Origin: Ignavibacteria bacterium
GTDB taxonomy: Bacteria; Bacteroidota; Ignavibacteria; Kapaibacteriales; Kapaibacteriaceae
Length of the DNA: 47,399 nt
Direction: 5' to 3'
NCBI GenBank assembly: GCA_947459875.1
Contig: CANHFG010000007.1
Coordinates: forward strand, 1 to 47,399
In this document: positions 35,015-43,377 of the stretch, piece by piece
Layout of the letters: every line of letters begins with the position of its first letter
Position numbering within the stretch: the stretch's first letter is position 1
The notes under the pieces: generated by a model
The model's database searches: none
Told to the model about the DNA's origin: nothing
The model's input: only the letters and a program-made list of their open reading frames with translations
Program-made: the position numbers and the translations under genes

Positions 35015-35659
35015 ATGCGTACACTCATCATTGGTGCTACGGGGCTTGTGGGCTCCGAGCTTGTTGGTCTGCTTGCGAATGATCCGCGGTTCACATCGGT
35101 GACAGTGTTGTCGCGTCGGCCGATCGGAGGGTTTGAGGGCCATCCCACGGTGCGCAACGTTGTGAAGGATTTCGATGCACTCACGGGTGACGAGGACATC
35201 TATGATGTTGACGTGGTCTTTTGTGCCATGGGAACGACGATCAGGACGGCAGGATCGAAGGAAGTATATCGTCGCATCGATCACACCTATCCGATGAAGG
35301 TTGCCACCTTTGCTCGCGCGAAGGGGGCTCGGCACTGGGTGATCGTCAGCAGTGGTGGTATCAGCGAGAACTCGCGCTTCTTCTACATCCAGGTCAAGGC
35401 CGACTTGGAGCGGGACCTGCGCGCGCTGAACTTTCCTCAGTTGACCATCCTGCGTCCGTCACTGATCCTGGGTGACCGCCGCGAGTTTCGTCTGGGCGAG
35501 CGCATCGGCATGGTGCTCATGCAACTGTTCAACTTTGCAATACCAAAGGCCTACAAGGCCGTGCAGGCCCGTGCCATTGCTGCGACGATGATCCGTGTTG
35601 CCAACGATGGTACGACAATGCAATACAGGAGCATCGAGAACGATGCCATCAGCGAGTAG
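35015..35659 (+). CDS. NAD(P)-binding short oxidoreductase-like protein (atypical SDR/TIP30-like)
   Basis: The 214-residue protein begins MRTLIIGATGLVGSELVGLL, a Rossmann GATGxxG nucleotide-binding motif, followed by VTVLSRRP and VDVVFCAMGTTIRTAGSKE. Then come HWVIVSSGGISENSRFFYIQVKADLE, with the Y-x-x-x-K-like pair typical of atypical SDRs, and LTILRPSLILGDRREFRLGE. This fits the family of HTATIP2/TIP30-like and nucleoside-diphosphate-sugar epimerase-like proteins; the substrate is unknown. The start is 35015: a longer in-frame ATG at 34814 would translate the palindromic array and is rejected. TAACTTCT three bases before the ATG is a poor promoter match. Confidence 0.82.
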   Translation: MRTLIIGATGLVGSELVGLLANDPRFTSVTVLSRRPIGGFEGHPTVRNVVKDFDALTGDEDIYDVDVVFCAMGTTIRTAGSKEVYRRIDHTYPMKVATFARAKGARHWVIVSSGGISENSRFFYIQVKADLERDLRALNFPQLTILRPSLILGDRREFRLGERIGMVLMQLFNFAIPKAYKAVQARAIAATMIRVANDGTTMQYRSIENDAISE

Positions 35660-35703
35660 GCTCCTGCTTAAACAAGAGGTTGGATGTGTAGGTTTGGTTT
35701 TGT

Positions 35704-35737
35704 GAGCGATCACTCATGATTCCGTGAGTAACCGCTC
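35704..35737. repeat. Imperfect inverted repeat between two genes
   Basis: GAGCG and ACTCA pair with TGAGT and CGCTC around a 3x3 internal loop, apex TGATTCCG. It lies 45 bases after one stop and 47 bases before the next ATG, and there is no T-tract. It could be an operator or a weak terminator; the rest of the 125-base gap shows nothing. Confidence 0.4.
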
Positions 35738-35784
35738 GCAATTGGCGGACGTCGCGCAATACCCATATGTTGCTGAGGTGAACC

Positions 35785-36972
35785 ATGAAGTTGTACATCG
35801 TCATGTTGAGCGTTGCACTTTTTCTGACGCATGGCGGGACCGTTACCGCACAGTCATTTGTAGAGCCGGTCTATACTGTACGTTCTGTGAAGGATGTGTT
35901 CTACGGAACCGCCAAACGCTTTGACGGGGGCACCGATTCACTGCGCATGAACATTTACCTGCCCACTAACGATGGTGCGCAGTCGCGTCCGCTCGTGCTT
36001 TGGATCCACGGAGGGGGCTTTATCCAGGGAAGTCGCGCCGACTTCAACGCACTTGCCGAAACGTGGGCAAAGCGAGGCTATACGGCGGTGACCATCTCGT
36101 ATCGTCTGGGAATTCATGGCAACATCTTCGACCCTCCCTTTGCGTTTGACGAGGCCGAGCTCATACGTGCGTGTTTCCGTGGGGTGCAGGACATCCGGGG
36201 CGGACTTCGCTTTCTGATGAAAAACGCGTCGGTCTATGGCATTGATACATCGCGCGTCGTCATCGGCGGTGGCAGTGCAGGATCGATCGTCGCGTTGCAC
36301 GCCGCCTTCTTTGATCAGAAGGATGCGTTGCCGGCGGCAACGGGCAGTATCTCCGATGTGGTGCGTCTGAATGGGACGTTCAAGCGACCGTCACTTGGAT
36401 CACCGGAAGGAGATCTGCACACTGATGTCCCGACGCCCGGCATTGATGTTGTGCTGAACATCTTCGGAGCCTTGCTCGACCTGAAGTATCTCGATGGAGC
36501 CCCGTTCGTGCCGATGTACAGCTATCACCAGACCGATGATCCAGTTGTTGCATGTGGCGTCAACCGCGCCTATCACGCCGTCGGCCTGATCTCGACCAAC
36601 TACCCCTACCTGTCCGGCACGTGTGCTATCGACGAAGAACTTAAGCGCAGGTCCGTACCGGCTTCGGAACGTGAGACTTACATTCATCAAGGGGCAGCAC
36701 ACGACGTGCATGATCCCGCTGGTGTTGACAGAGCAGCCGCCATCTTCACATCCAAGCGTGTTTCTGCTCCCACGTCGGTCCTGGACAGCGAGGTCTCATC
36801 CTTGCGGCTTGAGGGACGCTGGACTCTGATTGGTATCGATGGACGGCATTTCGGACGAGATGTTGAATTCGGTTCCGACGTGCCGTATGCTGACGGTGTA
36901 TACATCGCAGTTCGTGATGGTTCACACAGACTCATCATGTTGCGTGGTGGAGCTATTACCGCAGTCCGGTAA
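35785..36972 (+). CDS. Exported alpha/beta-hydrolase (esterase-like) with T9SS-like tail
   Basis: The 395-residue product has a signal peptide (MKLYIVMLSVALFLTHGGTVTA). The hydrolase domain follows the carboxylesterase/HSL pattern: PLVLWIHGGGFIQGSR with the oxyanion HGGG (75-78), TAVTISYRLG, and the nucleophile S164 in VVIGGGSAGSIVALHAA. A likely acid lies in YHQTDDPVV and a likely His in HQGAAHDVHDP. The last ~60 residues (WTLIGIDGRHFGRDVEF, then ADGVYIAVRDGSHRLIML) resemble a short T9SS type A sorting domain, so the enzyme is probably released or displayed at the surface. The natural substrate (an ester of short acids or of plant polymers) cannot be stated. The ATG at 35785 has GAGGTG nearby. 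Confidence 0.85.
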   Translation: MKLYIVMLSVALFLTHGGTVTAQSFVEPVYTVRSVKDVFYGTAKRFDGGTDSLRMNIYLPTNDGAQSRPLVLWIHGGGFIQGSRADFNALAETWAKRGYTAVTISYRLGIHGNIFDPPFAFDEAELIRACFRGVQDIRGGLRFLMKNASVYGIDTSRVVIGGGSAGSIVALHAAFFDQKDALPAATGSISDVVRLNGTFKRPSLGSPEGDLHTDVPTPGIDVVLNIFGALLDLKYLDGAPFVPMYSYHQTDDPVVACGVNRAYHAVGLISTNYPYLSGTCAIDEELKRRSVPASERETYIHQGAAHDVHDPAGVDRAAAIFTSKRVSAPTSVLDSEVSSLRLEGRWTLIGIDGRHFGRDVEFGSDVPYADGVYIAVRDGSHRLIMLRGGAITAVR

Positions 36973-37044
36973 CTGACGTTCGTCATGAATCCTGTCAATG
37001 TCGTCGGGTAGTTTGGATGACATTTGACAATTGTGGAGTTCATG

Positions 37045-38184
37045 ATGATCAACGTCGCGCAGAGCCCCCTGATTCAGGATCTTTTCTCAATCACATCCAA
37101 GCCATGCCTGAGTTTGTATCTCCCGACGCATCGGACGCAGCCGGAGCGTAGGGATGACCAGACACGGTATCGCCAGCTGGTGCGACATCTCGGCGATTGC
37201 CTGAAAACGACGCACACCGATGACGGCATGGCCGATCTGCTGGCTCCGTTTCGTGCGCTCGAGCGAGACGATACGTTCTGGAATTCCCGACGTCAGGGAC
37301 TTGCCGTCTTTCGTGCACCCGGGGTATTCATCACACAGCATCTCGACCGATCGGTACCGGAGATTGCGGTCGTTGCGGACCACTTTCATGTCAAGCCACT
37401 GTTCAGACTCTTACAGACGCTCGATACCTATCACGTGCTCGGTCTGACACGGGAGTCCGCACAATTGTTCGAGGGTAATCGTGATGGGCTCGAAGAGGTA
37501 CACTTTGCTACGGGGCCAATGCTGTTGATCGGCGAAGTATTGGGCGAGGAACTCAGCGACCCCGGGTTTTCGAATTCCAATTCCGGCGGAACTGATCGCA
37601 TCGTGCCGCACACAACCATCGAAGATGAGATCGACAAGGACACTGAACGTTTCTTCCGACATGTCGACCGTATCGTGATGGAGATCGCCTCACGTCCGAC
37701 AGGTCTGCCCCTAATTGTGGCCAGTCTTCCCGAGCAGACTTCCTTGTTTCATCGGATCAGTCGGAATCCCAATCTCGTTAACGACAGCATTGTCGTTAAC
37801 CCATTCGGTATTGAGCTGCGCGAGCTCGTGCAGCGTGCCTGGGACACAATGCGGCCGTATGCGCTGGCGGAAAGTCAGTCGCTCATCGAAGCCTATGACG
37901 AGGCGGCCGGACACCAGGAGGGGATCGACGGGGTCTTCTCGATCGCGCAGGCCGCGGTCGAAGGTCGCATCGACACGCTCTTCGTGGAAGACTCACGAGA
38001 GATCCCCGGCAAGATCGACGAGCTGACCGGCAAGGTGGTGTTTGATGATCTTGCCATGCCCGACGTTAATGATCTGCTCGACGAGATCGCGCGCATCGTG
38101 CTTAAGCATGGAGGAACGGTGATCGTACTTCCGACAAACATCATGCCCACCTCAAGTGGTGCAGCTGCTATCCTTCGATACTAA
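37045..38184 (+). CDS. BaeRF-family protein (bacterial homologue of archaeo-eukaryotic release factor domain)
   Basis: The protein has 379 residues from ATG 37045, six bases after GGAG; ATG 37042 and TTG 37024 are upstream options. It matches the layout of bacterial eRF1-like (BaeRF) proteins: SITSKPCLSLYLPTHRTQPE near the start, RQGLAVFRAPG in the N-terminal domain, the central THE-like region YHVLGLTRESAQLFEGNRDGL, and a C-terminal Rossmann-like part with GRIDTLFVEDSREI and GGTVIVLPTNIMP. Relatives are predicted, not proven, to act on stalled ribosomes. No partner gene of that kind sits beside it here. It lies between two exported-protein genes but itself has no signal peptide. Confidence 0.78.
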   Translation: MINVAQSPLIQDLFSITSKPCLSLYLPTHRTQPERRDDQTRYRQLVRHLGDCLKTTHTDDGMADLLAPFRALERDDTFWNSRRQGLAVFRAPGVFITQHLDRSVPEIAVVADHFHVKPLFRLLQTLDTYHVLGLTRESAQLFEGNRDGLEEVHFATGPMLLIGEVLGEELSDPGFSNSNSGGTDRIVPHTTIEDEIDKDTERFFRHVDRIVMEIASRPTGLPLIVASLPEQTSLFHRISRNPNLVNDSIVVNPFGIELRELVQRAWDTMRPYALAESQSLIEAYDEAAGHQEGIDGVFSIAQAAVEGRIDTLFVEDSREIPGKIDELTGKVVFDDLAMPDVNDLLDEIARIVLKHGGTVIVLPTNIMPTSSGAAAILRY

Positions 38185-38259
38185 GCTGATGGTAGGGCCG
38201 GCGGTGCACGGACTGCCGATGCGAGTGAAGCTCAAGGAGAATTGCCGTATGTTTCCTGC

Positions 38260-39780
38260 ATGCGCAACGCCCTTTTTGTCCTCCTTGTGATCGTAGCCTC
38301 AGCTGTGAGTCTTGCACAGCGCACCGTCGGCCTCATCAGTCATGATGCAGCGCGGTCCTTTGCCGGCTACACACTCTTTGCTCCCGTTGCCTCCCGAACG
38401 ACGTACCTCATCGATAACGACGGTCAGGTCGTTAAGACCTGGCAAAGCGGATTTGGACCCGGACAGGCCGTGATGCTGCTCGAGGATGGATCGTTGCTGC
38501 GAACCGCTGCGCCCCCTTCCCAGTGGATGCAAGGGGGCGGTGCAGGCGGCATGGTGGAGATGTATGATTGGTCGGGAACCAAGGTGTGGTCGTATACGCA
38601 TCTGACGCAGACGGCTCGCTCCCATCACGACGTGGAGATTCTGCCCAACGGGAACATCCTTCTGCTGGTCTGGGAAAGTCACACTCGTGATGAGGCATTC
38701 GCTGCCGGACGCACCACCACGCGCCTTACGGAGAACGCCCTCTGGTCAGAGCGGGTGATCGAAGTCCGACGCACCGGTCCGAGCTCAGGCGAAGTGGTAT
38801 GGTCATGGTCTTCATGGGACCACATGGTTCAGAACGTGGACGCTTCGAAGCCGAACTTTGGGGTGATCTCCGAGAATCCACAACGCATCGATATCAATGC
38901 CGGTGGCACACGGTCGGACTGGCTGCATGCGAACTCGGTGCGATACAATGCCAAACGCGACGAGGTGATGATCAGCATTCACAATCTGCATGAGATCTGG
39001 ATCATCTCCCGCAAGACGGGAGACATCGTCTATCGATATGGTAATGCGCAGAATTACAAGTCGGGCACCCCACAGCAGCAAGTGCTCTTTGGTCAGCATG
39101 ATGCGCGATGGATGGATGATGACCGGTATGTGATGATCTTCAACAATGGCAATGGACGTTTCGGCGGTAATGCCTCATCGGTCGATGTGATCGAGCTTCC
39201 ACGCAACGAAGACGGAACCTATCGTCGATCGGCCTCCGGTGCGTACGAACCCGCAGCACCTACAGTGCTTTTCCCGAAGAAGCTGTCGAACCAGTTCTAC
39301 GGTCAGAATATCAGCGGCGCTACGCCCCTTCCTAACGGCAACGTGCTGTCGTGTGTTGGACCCTCCGGGACATTTGTCGAGTCCACCCCAGAAGGCGACG
39401 AAGTATGGCGGTACGTCAACCCGATTGGAATGTCGGGCGTAACGCCTCAGGGTCAGACACCCCGCAACAACATGGTGTTCAAGATCTATCGTTACGCTCC
39501 GGATCACCCGGCCCTGGCCGGCAAGACGCTCACGCCTCGCGGTCGACTCGAGGACGGTCCGCTTTCGGTGTCCGATCTTCCTCGTGACAGGGGGCTTACC
39601 TACCTTCTGGATGTCCTGGCCGATCGTCTCGTGATGCACGTAGAAGCTGAGCGACGAGTTACCATTGATGCCTACGATCTGCTCGGACGTTATCTGGGTA
39701 CGATCCCCGAGGAGTCACTCACTCCGGGCGTCCACATCCGACCCGTTCCGCCCGGCACAGCGGTGATCAGCATCCGCTGA
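38260..39780 (+). CDS. Exported arylsulfotransferase (ASST)-like protein with T9SS-like C-terminus
   Basis: The 506-residue product has a signal peptide (MRNALFVLLVIVASAVSLA). AAGGAGA lies 19 bases upstream, which is long, but a nearer TTG (38242) is less likely. The body is a repeated-blade propeller of the ASST type: TTYLIDNDGQVVKTW, HHDVEILPNGNILLLVWE, DWLHANSVRYNAKRDEVMIS, FGQHDARWMDDDRYVMIFNNGN and GATPLPNGNVLSCVG. Two His (in HHD and GQHD) match positions that flank the active site in this fold. Relatives include enzymes that move sulfate between phenols, but many are uncharacterised. The end (VTIDAYDLLGRYLGTI, GVHIRPVPPGTAVISIR) looks like a T9SS sorting domain. Confidence 0.82.
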   Translation: MRNALFVLLVIVASAVSLAQRTVGLISHDAARSFAGYTLFAPVASRTTYLIDNDGQVVKTWQSGFGPGQAVMLLEDGSLLRTAAPPSQWMQGGGAGGMVEMYDWSGTKVWSYTHLTQTARSHHDVEILPNGNILLLVWESHTRDEAFAAGRTTTRLTENALWSERVIEVRRTGPSSGEVVWSWSSWDHMVQNVDASKPNFGVISENPQRIDINAGGTRSDWLHANSVRYNAKRDEVMISIHNLHEIWIISRKTGDIVYRYGNAQNYKSGTPQQQVLFGQHDARWMDDDRYVMIFNNGNGRFGGNASSVDVIELPRNEDGTYRRSASGAYEPAAPTVLFPKKLSNQFYGQNISGATPLPNGNVLSCVGPSGTFVESTPEGDEVWRYVNPIGMSGVTPQGQTPRNNMVFKIYRYAPDHPALAGKTLTPRGRLEDGPLSVSDLPRDRGLTYLLDVLADRLVMHVEAERRVTIDAYDLLGRYLGTIPEESLTPGVHIRPVPPGTAVISIR

Positions 39781-39809
39781 CGTGTCACGTTTTCTGCCGC
39801 GGGAGGCAC

Positions 39810-40103
39810 ATGGAAGGGAAAAGCCCCTTTCTCAAACCAATTCCTGCGAAGAAGACCATGACACCACAAATTGCCTCTCTGTATGACCGATGTGCCGGTC
39901 ATCTTGAATCCCTGCGCCGGGAAGAAACCGAATGGATCTGCCATGAGCAGTGGCTAGAGGCTCTCGTGTGCATGAGCCGAGACGCCGGAGATACCGAAGC
40001 CGAGCGGCACCTTCGGCAGCGCCTGCTCGAGGCGCGGCTGGTTCAGGAGGTTGCCGCGCGTCGGACGCTGGTGATGCTCAATCTTTTTTTTGCAGATCTG
40101 TAA
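39810..40103 (+). CDS. Small protein of unknown function
   Basis: The 97-residue product is hydrophilic, helical in prediction by eye and rich in Arg/Glu (LESLRREETEWICHEQW, AERHLRQRLLEARL), with no signal peptide or known motif. GGGAGG at 39801-39806 supports the ATG at 39810, although the spacing is short; the in-frame ATG at 39858 is an alternative that would give 81 residues. A run of eight T lies in its final codons (40084-40091), coding LFF. It follows the ASST-like gene by 29 bases and may be cotranscribed. Confidence 0.6.
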   Translation: MEGKSPFLKPIPAKKTMTPQIASLYDRCAGHLESLRREETEWICHEQWLEALVCMSRDAGDTEAERHLRQRLLEARLVQEVAARRTLVMLNLFFADL

Positions 40104-40184
40104 CCTTTTGTGGTGCTACGGGGATATTTTTAGTAATCGTCTTTCAAAGAAAGCACGACCCTCCCCCACAGAAACGCACAAACC

Positions 40185-40976
40185 ATGCAGAACCGCCTTG
40201 CCCTTGCCTCAGTAGCCATTGCCTTTGTACTGCTGATCGCCGCCTGCGCCGACTATCCTGAGGGGCCGTTTCATCGACGTGACGGGGATGATGACCATGA
40301 CACGACGGGTCAGACCGATACCACGGATCACACCGACACGACCGATCACTCTGACACGACCGGAAACACGGGCGGAGGGACGGGGCCACGCGACACCTCT
40401 GTGTGTTTCACCCGTGACGTGCTGCCGATCCTGATCTCGAACTGCACCATGGCCGAATGCCACGACGCATATAAGTCCGAAGAGGGTGTGAACCTGACGT
40501 CCTATGATGCCATCATGCGCGGTCGAAAGACCACGGTGGTGCCAGGCAGTCCGTCCAGCTCTGAACTTTATCGCTCGCTTCTCGAAAAGGATGCCGATGA
40601 ACGGATGCCTCCACCGCCGCGATCGCTATCAAACGCGCAGATCGCCATCATTGAGCGGTGGATCCGGGAAGGAGCCAGGAATCGTGACTGCTCGAATGAC
40701 ACCAGCGGCGGATGCAACACGACAGATGTGACCTATACGGCCACCATTGTGCCGATCATGACCAAGTGGTGTACTGGCTGTCACGGTGGTGCGGCACCCA
40801 GTGCAGGAATGGACCTGACGAACCGGATCACGGTTGAAGCCCAGGCTCGTATGGGATTTCTTGTCGGCACGGTTACTCATGCCAGCGGATACACACCCAT
40901 GCCACCGGGCGGCAGCAAGATCGACGAATGCTCAATTGCGCAGATCAACGCATGGATAGCTACCGGTATGAAATGA
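40185..40976 (+). CDS. Exported lipoprotein with cytochrome-c-like motifs (planctomycete-type)
   Basis: The 263-residue product has a lipoprotein signal ending in the lipobox LLIAAC (Cys21), then a linker rich in Asp, Thr and His (TDTTDH repeats, ~32-62). The rest is two related modules. Module 1 has CFTRDVLPILISNC, GVNLTSYDAIMRGR, PGSPSSSELYRSLL, RMPPPPRSLSNAQIAIIERWI, which matches the planctomycete cytochrome-C-like (PSCyt) domain. Its heme-type motif is CTMAECH, that is C-x4-CH instead of CxxCH. Module 2 has a standard CTGCH and MPPGGSKI. It may carry covalent heme at the periplasmic face. TATTTTTA at 40125-40132 is a weak -7 candidate. Confidence 0.82.
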   Translation: MQNRLALASVAIAFVLLIAACADYPEGPFHRRDGDDDHDTTGQTDTTDHTDTTDHSDTTGNTGGGTGPRDTSVCFTRDVLPILISNCTMAECHDAYKSEEGVNLTSYDAIMRGRKTTVVPGSPSSSELYRSLLEKDADERMPPPPRSLSNAQIAIIERWIREGARNRDCSNDTSGGCNTTDVTYTATIVPIMTKWCTGCHGGAAPSAGMDLTNRITVEAQARMGFLVGTVTHASGYTPMPPGGSKIDECSIAQINAWIATGMK

Positions 40977-40982
40977 CGGTGC

Positions 40983-40995
40983 TGACCTAAGGTCA
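40983..40995. promoter_or_regulatory. Perfect short inverted repeat upstream of the transglycosylase gene
   Basis: TGACCT and AGGTCA face each other around a single A, seven bases after the cytochrome-like gene. A second small hairpin (ATGAAC-TTCC-GTTCAT, 41004-41019) follows. Either could be an operator or part of a weak terminator. Confidence 0.35.
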
Positions 40996-41037
40996 TACGC
41001 TGCATGAACTTCCGTTCATCTGGCAATGAAATCGTGA

Positions 41038-41071
41038 TTTTGGCGTCCTCTGCCGCGCCGTGGTATATTTA
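41038..41071 (+). promoter_or_regulatory. Promoter of the MltD-like gene
   Basis: A TTTTG (TTG at 41040-41042) is followed after 21 bases by TATATTTA (41064-41071). This is one base off the Bacteroidota TTG/TAnnTTTG promoter, with spacing in the known range. The leader to ATG 41114 would be about 36 bases. Confidence 0.5.
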
Positions 41072-41113
41072 CCGCGGTGGCTGCTGTATGCCCCCTGACC
41101 TCACGACGTCCGC

Positions 41114-43336
41114 ATGACCCTTCGCACAAGCCGCAACCATCTGTTTTTCTCTGCGCTTACGATCTGCCTGATCGTTGTCGCGGGGCTGTCGGCAGGTATT
41201 GTCGATCGAGGATCGGACGGTGCGCTTGCCCCTTCGGCATCCATTCCTGACTCGGCCCGCAAGCGGCCGGTCTTTCCCGACGAGTTCAGTGAGCTGGACG
41301 AGGAAGACTCCTCCAAAGCGCGCATGGACCCTGTTGTCATGGGGCAGATGGAGCGTGCACGCCAGCGCTACCTGGGCGCTTTGTCGCTGATCGAGAAGTC
41401 CGATACGAGCAAAGCGGCTGAAGAGTTCGAGTCGGCCATTGCACTGCTGAACGACCTGGCCACCTATCCCGAGATGGAGTCGAACGCTGACTTTACGGAC
41501 CTCGTCCAGGCCGTGATCGAGGATTACGAGACCTACGTCAAAAGCATCGACAACCTCAATCCCAACACATCCATCTTCATTCTTCGGGATCGGCTTTTCG
41601 AAGAAGTTGATGCGCGCCAGACGGCTGTTGAGACCATACAGCCTCCAAAGTACACGCCTCCGGCCGACATCCCCAAGACGACCATACCGCTGACGTTCAA
41701 CGAGCATGTGCTTCCGCAGCTACGGTTTATGTCCGAGGGCAGGGGGCGACGCTTCATGAAGACATGGATCGAGCGCACCGGACGGTGGTTCCCAACCCTC
41801 AGGCGGATCGCCCGTGAAGAGCAGATGCCCGACGAGATCGTCCACCTCGCAATGATGGAATCAGCCCTCAATCCCGAAGCCGTATCGCGCGCCAAGGCCG
41901 TTGGTATGTGGCAGTTCATGAAGGCCACGGGCGAGGAGTATGATCTCGATGTGAACTACTGGATCGATGAGCGACGAGATCCGGAGAAGGCCACCCGAGC
42001 ATCGATGCGATTCCTGAAGGATCTGTATAACGATCTCGGCGACTGGCATCTGGCCCTGGCTGCATACAACTGCGGGGCAGGGGGCGTGCGGCGCGCTATA
42101 CGGAAATCGGGTCTCGATAACCCCAACTTCTGGCAGATCCGTGAGTTCCTCCCGAAGGAAACTCGCGAATATGTGCCGCTGTTCATCGCCACGACTCTGA
42201 TCACAATGAATCGTGACCGATATGGTTTCCCTGACGATTCACTGTCGTTTCATCCGCCCTACGAGTACGAGACAGTTAACGTCAGCGAGCCGGTAAGCTT
42301 CGCTGCGCTGGCCAAGTGTGCCGAGATCTCGCTTGATTCGCTGCGTAAGCTCAACCCCGAACTGATTCGCGCCTGCACGCCCCCTCGCGAGCCCTACAAG
42401 CTGAAGCTGTATCCGGGAACGGGTCAGGATTTCATGCGTCGGTATGCCGCGCTCAGCGACGAGGACAAGCAGATCTTCCTCAAGCATACGGTAGTGCGGG
42501 GTGAGACGCTCGCCAGTATCAGCGCCAACTACGGCGTGTCAATGGTCGAGCTCTCCGAGATCAACGGTATCAGCGGATATCGAACGCGACTGAAGTCAGG
42601 CGCCATACTGCGCGTACCGGTGCGAAGCAGCAGTGTTGCCGCCGCCGCGGCCGAATCAACCCGTCAGCCGGCCGCATCTGCCGCACCAGAGCCCGACACC
42701 GCCACAAGATCAACGGTCACGGCCGGAAACTCAGTAACGCCTGACAAGGGGCGCGGTATGCGCGAGGGCGTGGCCGCTGTGTATGTCGTGGAAAGGGGCG
42801 ATAACCTCTCGTCGATCTCCGAGAAGTTCAACGTCCGCATCGCCGACATCCGCAATTGGAATAACATCCCCTATAACCGCGACGCACTGCGTGTTGGCGA
42901 CACGCTGGTCGTGGGTACGCCTTCAGGCGTGCAGAAGACGCGTGTTCAATCCGAACAGGTAGCCGCCCTCGAGCAGCTTCCGCGAGTTCGCACCCAGCGC
43001 CATACGGTTCGTAAGGGCGAGACGCTGGCCAAGATCGCTGCACGGTATTCGATGACCCCGGCGCGCCTGGCGTCGATCAATGATGTCCGCCCCAAGGCAC
43101 GCCTCAAGCCGGGAACCATTCTTCTGGTCGAAACGCCCCGGTCGCGTTCTACCGGCAAGGCCTCGGCACAGGCAGAAAGTACAGGCCGGCCAAAGACCTA
43201 TCGGGTAAAGAAGGGCGATACGATCTCCAGTATTGCCGATCGTTTCAGCATGTCTGTTGCCGAGCTGCGCAGGAAGAATCCGACCCTGCGCAAGTCTGAC
43301 ATGCTCCGCTACGGACAGGTTGTTCGTCTCGACTAG
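41114..43336 (+). CDS. MltD-like lytic transglycosylase with LysM repeats
   Basis: The enzyme cleaves the glycan chains of murein to make 1,6-anhydro-muropeptides. The 740-residue product has a signal anchor (LFFSALTICLIVVAGLSAG) and an N-terminal region of about 200 residues with charged helices. The SLT catalytic domain follows, with E249 in HLAMMESALNP, then AVGMWQFMKATGEEYDL, DPEKATRASMRFL, WHLALAAYNCGAGGV and ETREYVPLFIATTLI. Four LysM modules end the protein: HTVVRGETLASISANYGV, VYVVERGDNLSSISEKFNV, HTVRKGETLAKIAARYSM and YRVKKGDTISSIADRFSM. LysM modules bind peptidoglycan. Pro/Ala/Ser/Thr-rich linkers separate them. Length and order fit MltD with extra LysM units. Confidence 0.94.
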   Translation: MTLRTSRNHLFFSALTICLIVVAGLSAGIVDRGSDGALAPSASIPDSARKRPVFPDEFSELDEEDSSKARMDPVVMGQMERARQRYLGALSLIEKSDTSKAAEEFESAIALLNDLATYPEMESNADFTDLVQAVIEDYETYVKSIDNLNPNTSIFILRDRLFEEVDARQTAVETIQPPKYTPPADIPKTTIPLTFNEHVLPQLRFMSEGRGRRFMKTWIERTGRWFPTLRRIAREEQMPDEIVHLAMMESALNPEAVSRAKAVGMWQFMKATGEEYDLDVNYWIDERRDPEKATRASMRFLKDLYNDLGDWHLALAAYNCGAGGVRRAIRKSGLDNPNFWQIREFLPKETREYVPLFIATTLITMNRDRYGFPDDSLSFHPPYEYETVNVSEPVSFAALAKCAEISLDSLRKLNPELIRACTPPREPYKLKLYPGTGQDFMRRYAALSDEDKQIFLKHTVVRGETLASISANYGVSMVELSEINGISGYRTRLKSGAILRVPVRSSSVAAAAAESTRQPAASAAPEPDTATRSTVTAGNSVTPDKGRGMREGVAAVYVVERGDNLSSISEKFNVRIADIRNWNNIPYNRDALRVGDTLVVGTPSGVQKTRVQSEQVAALEQLPRVRTQRHTVRKGETLAKIAARYSMTPARLASINDVRPKARLKPGTILLVETPRSRSTGKASAQAESTGRPKTYRVKKGDTISSIADRFSMSVAELRRKNPTLRKSDMLRYGQVVRLD

Positions 43337-43364
43337 CCCCCTTCGGCATACCGTATAATGCCCG

Positions 43365-43372
43365 TATCTTTG
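43365..43372 (+). promoter_or_regulatory. -7 element abutting the nucleotidyltransferase start
   Basis: TATCTTTG matches TAnnTTTG exactly and ends five bases before the ATG at 43378. If used, the transcript starts at or beside the start codon, that is, leaderless. A short hairpin (GGCAT/ATGCC, about 43345-43360) lies just upstream. Confidence 0.5.
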
Positions 43373-43377
43373 CCGCA

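Noticed and set aside
34809-35199. Reading frames on both strands across the palindromic array, giving peptides such as NGRDCVSPLH and RGETQSRP repeats
   Set aside because: They are translations of the palindromic DNA repeat. The flanking genes have good starts outside the array (35015 plus, 34792 minus).
40084-40091. Run of eight T as a programmed frameshift or slippage site
   Set aside because: It lies four codons from the stop of a small unknown gene, and neither alternative frame leads into a longer product of interest.
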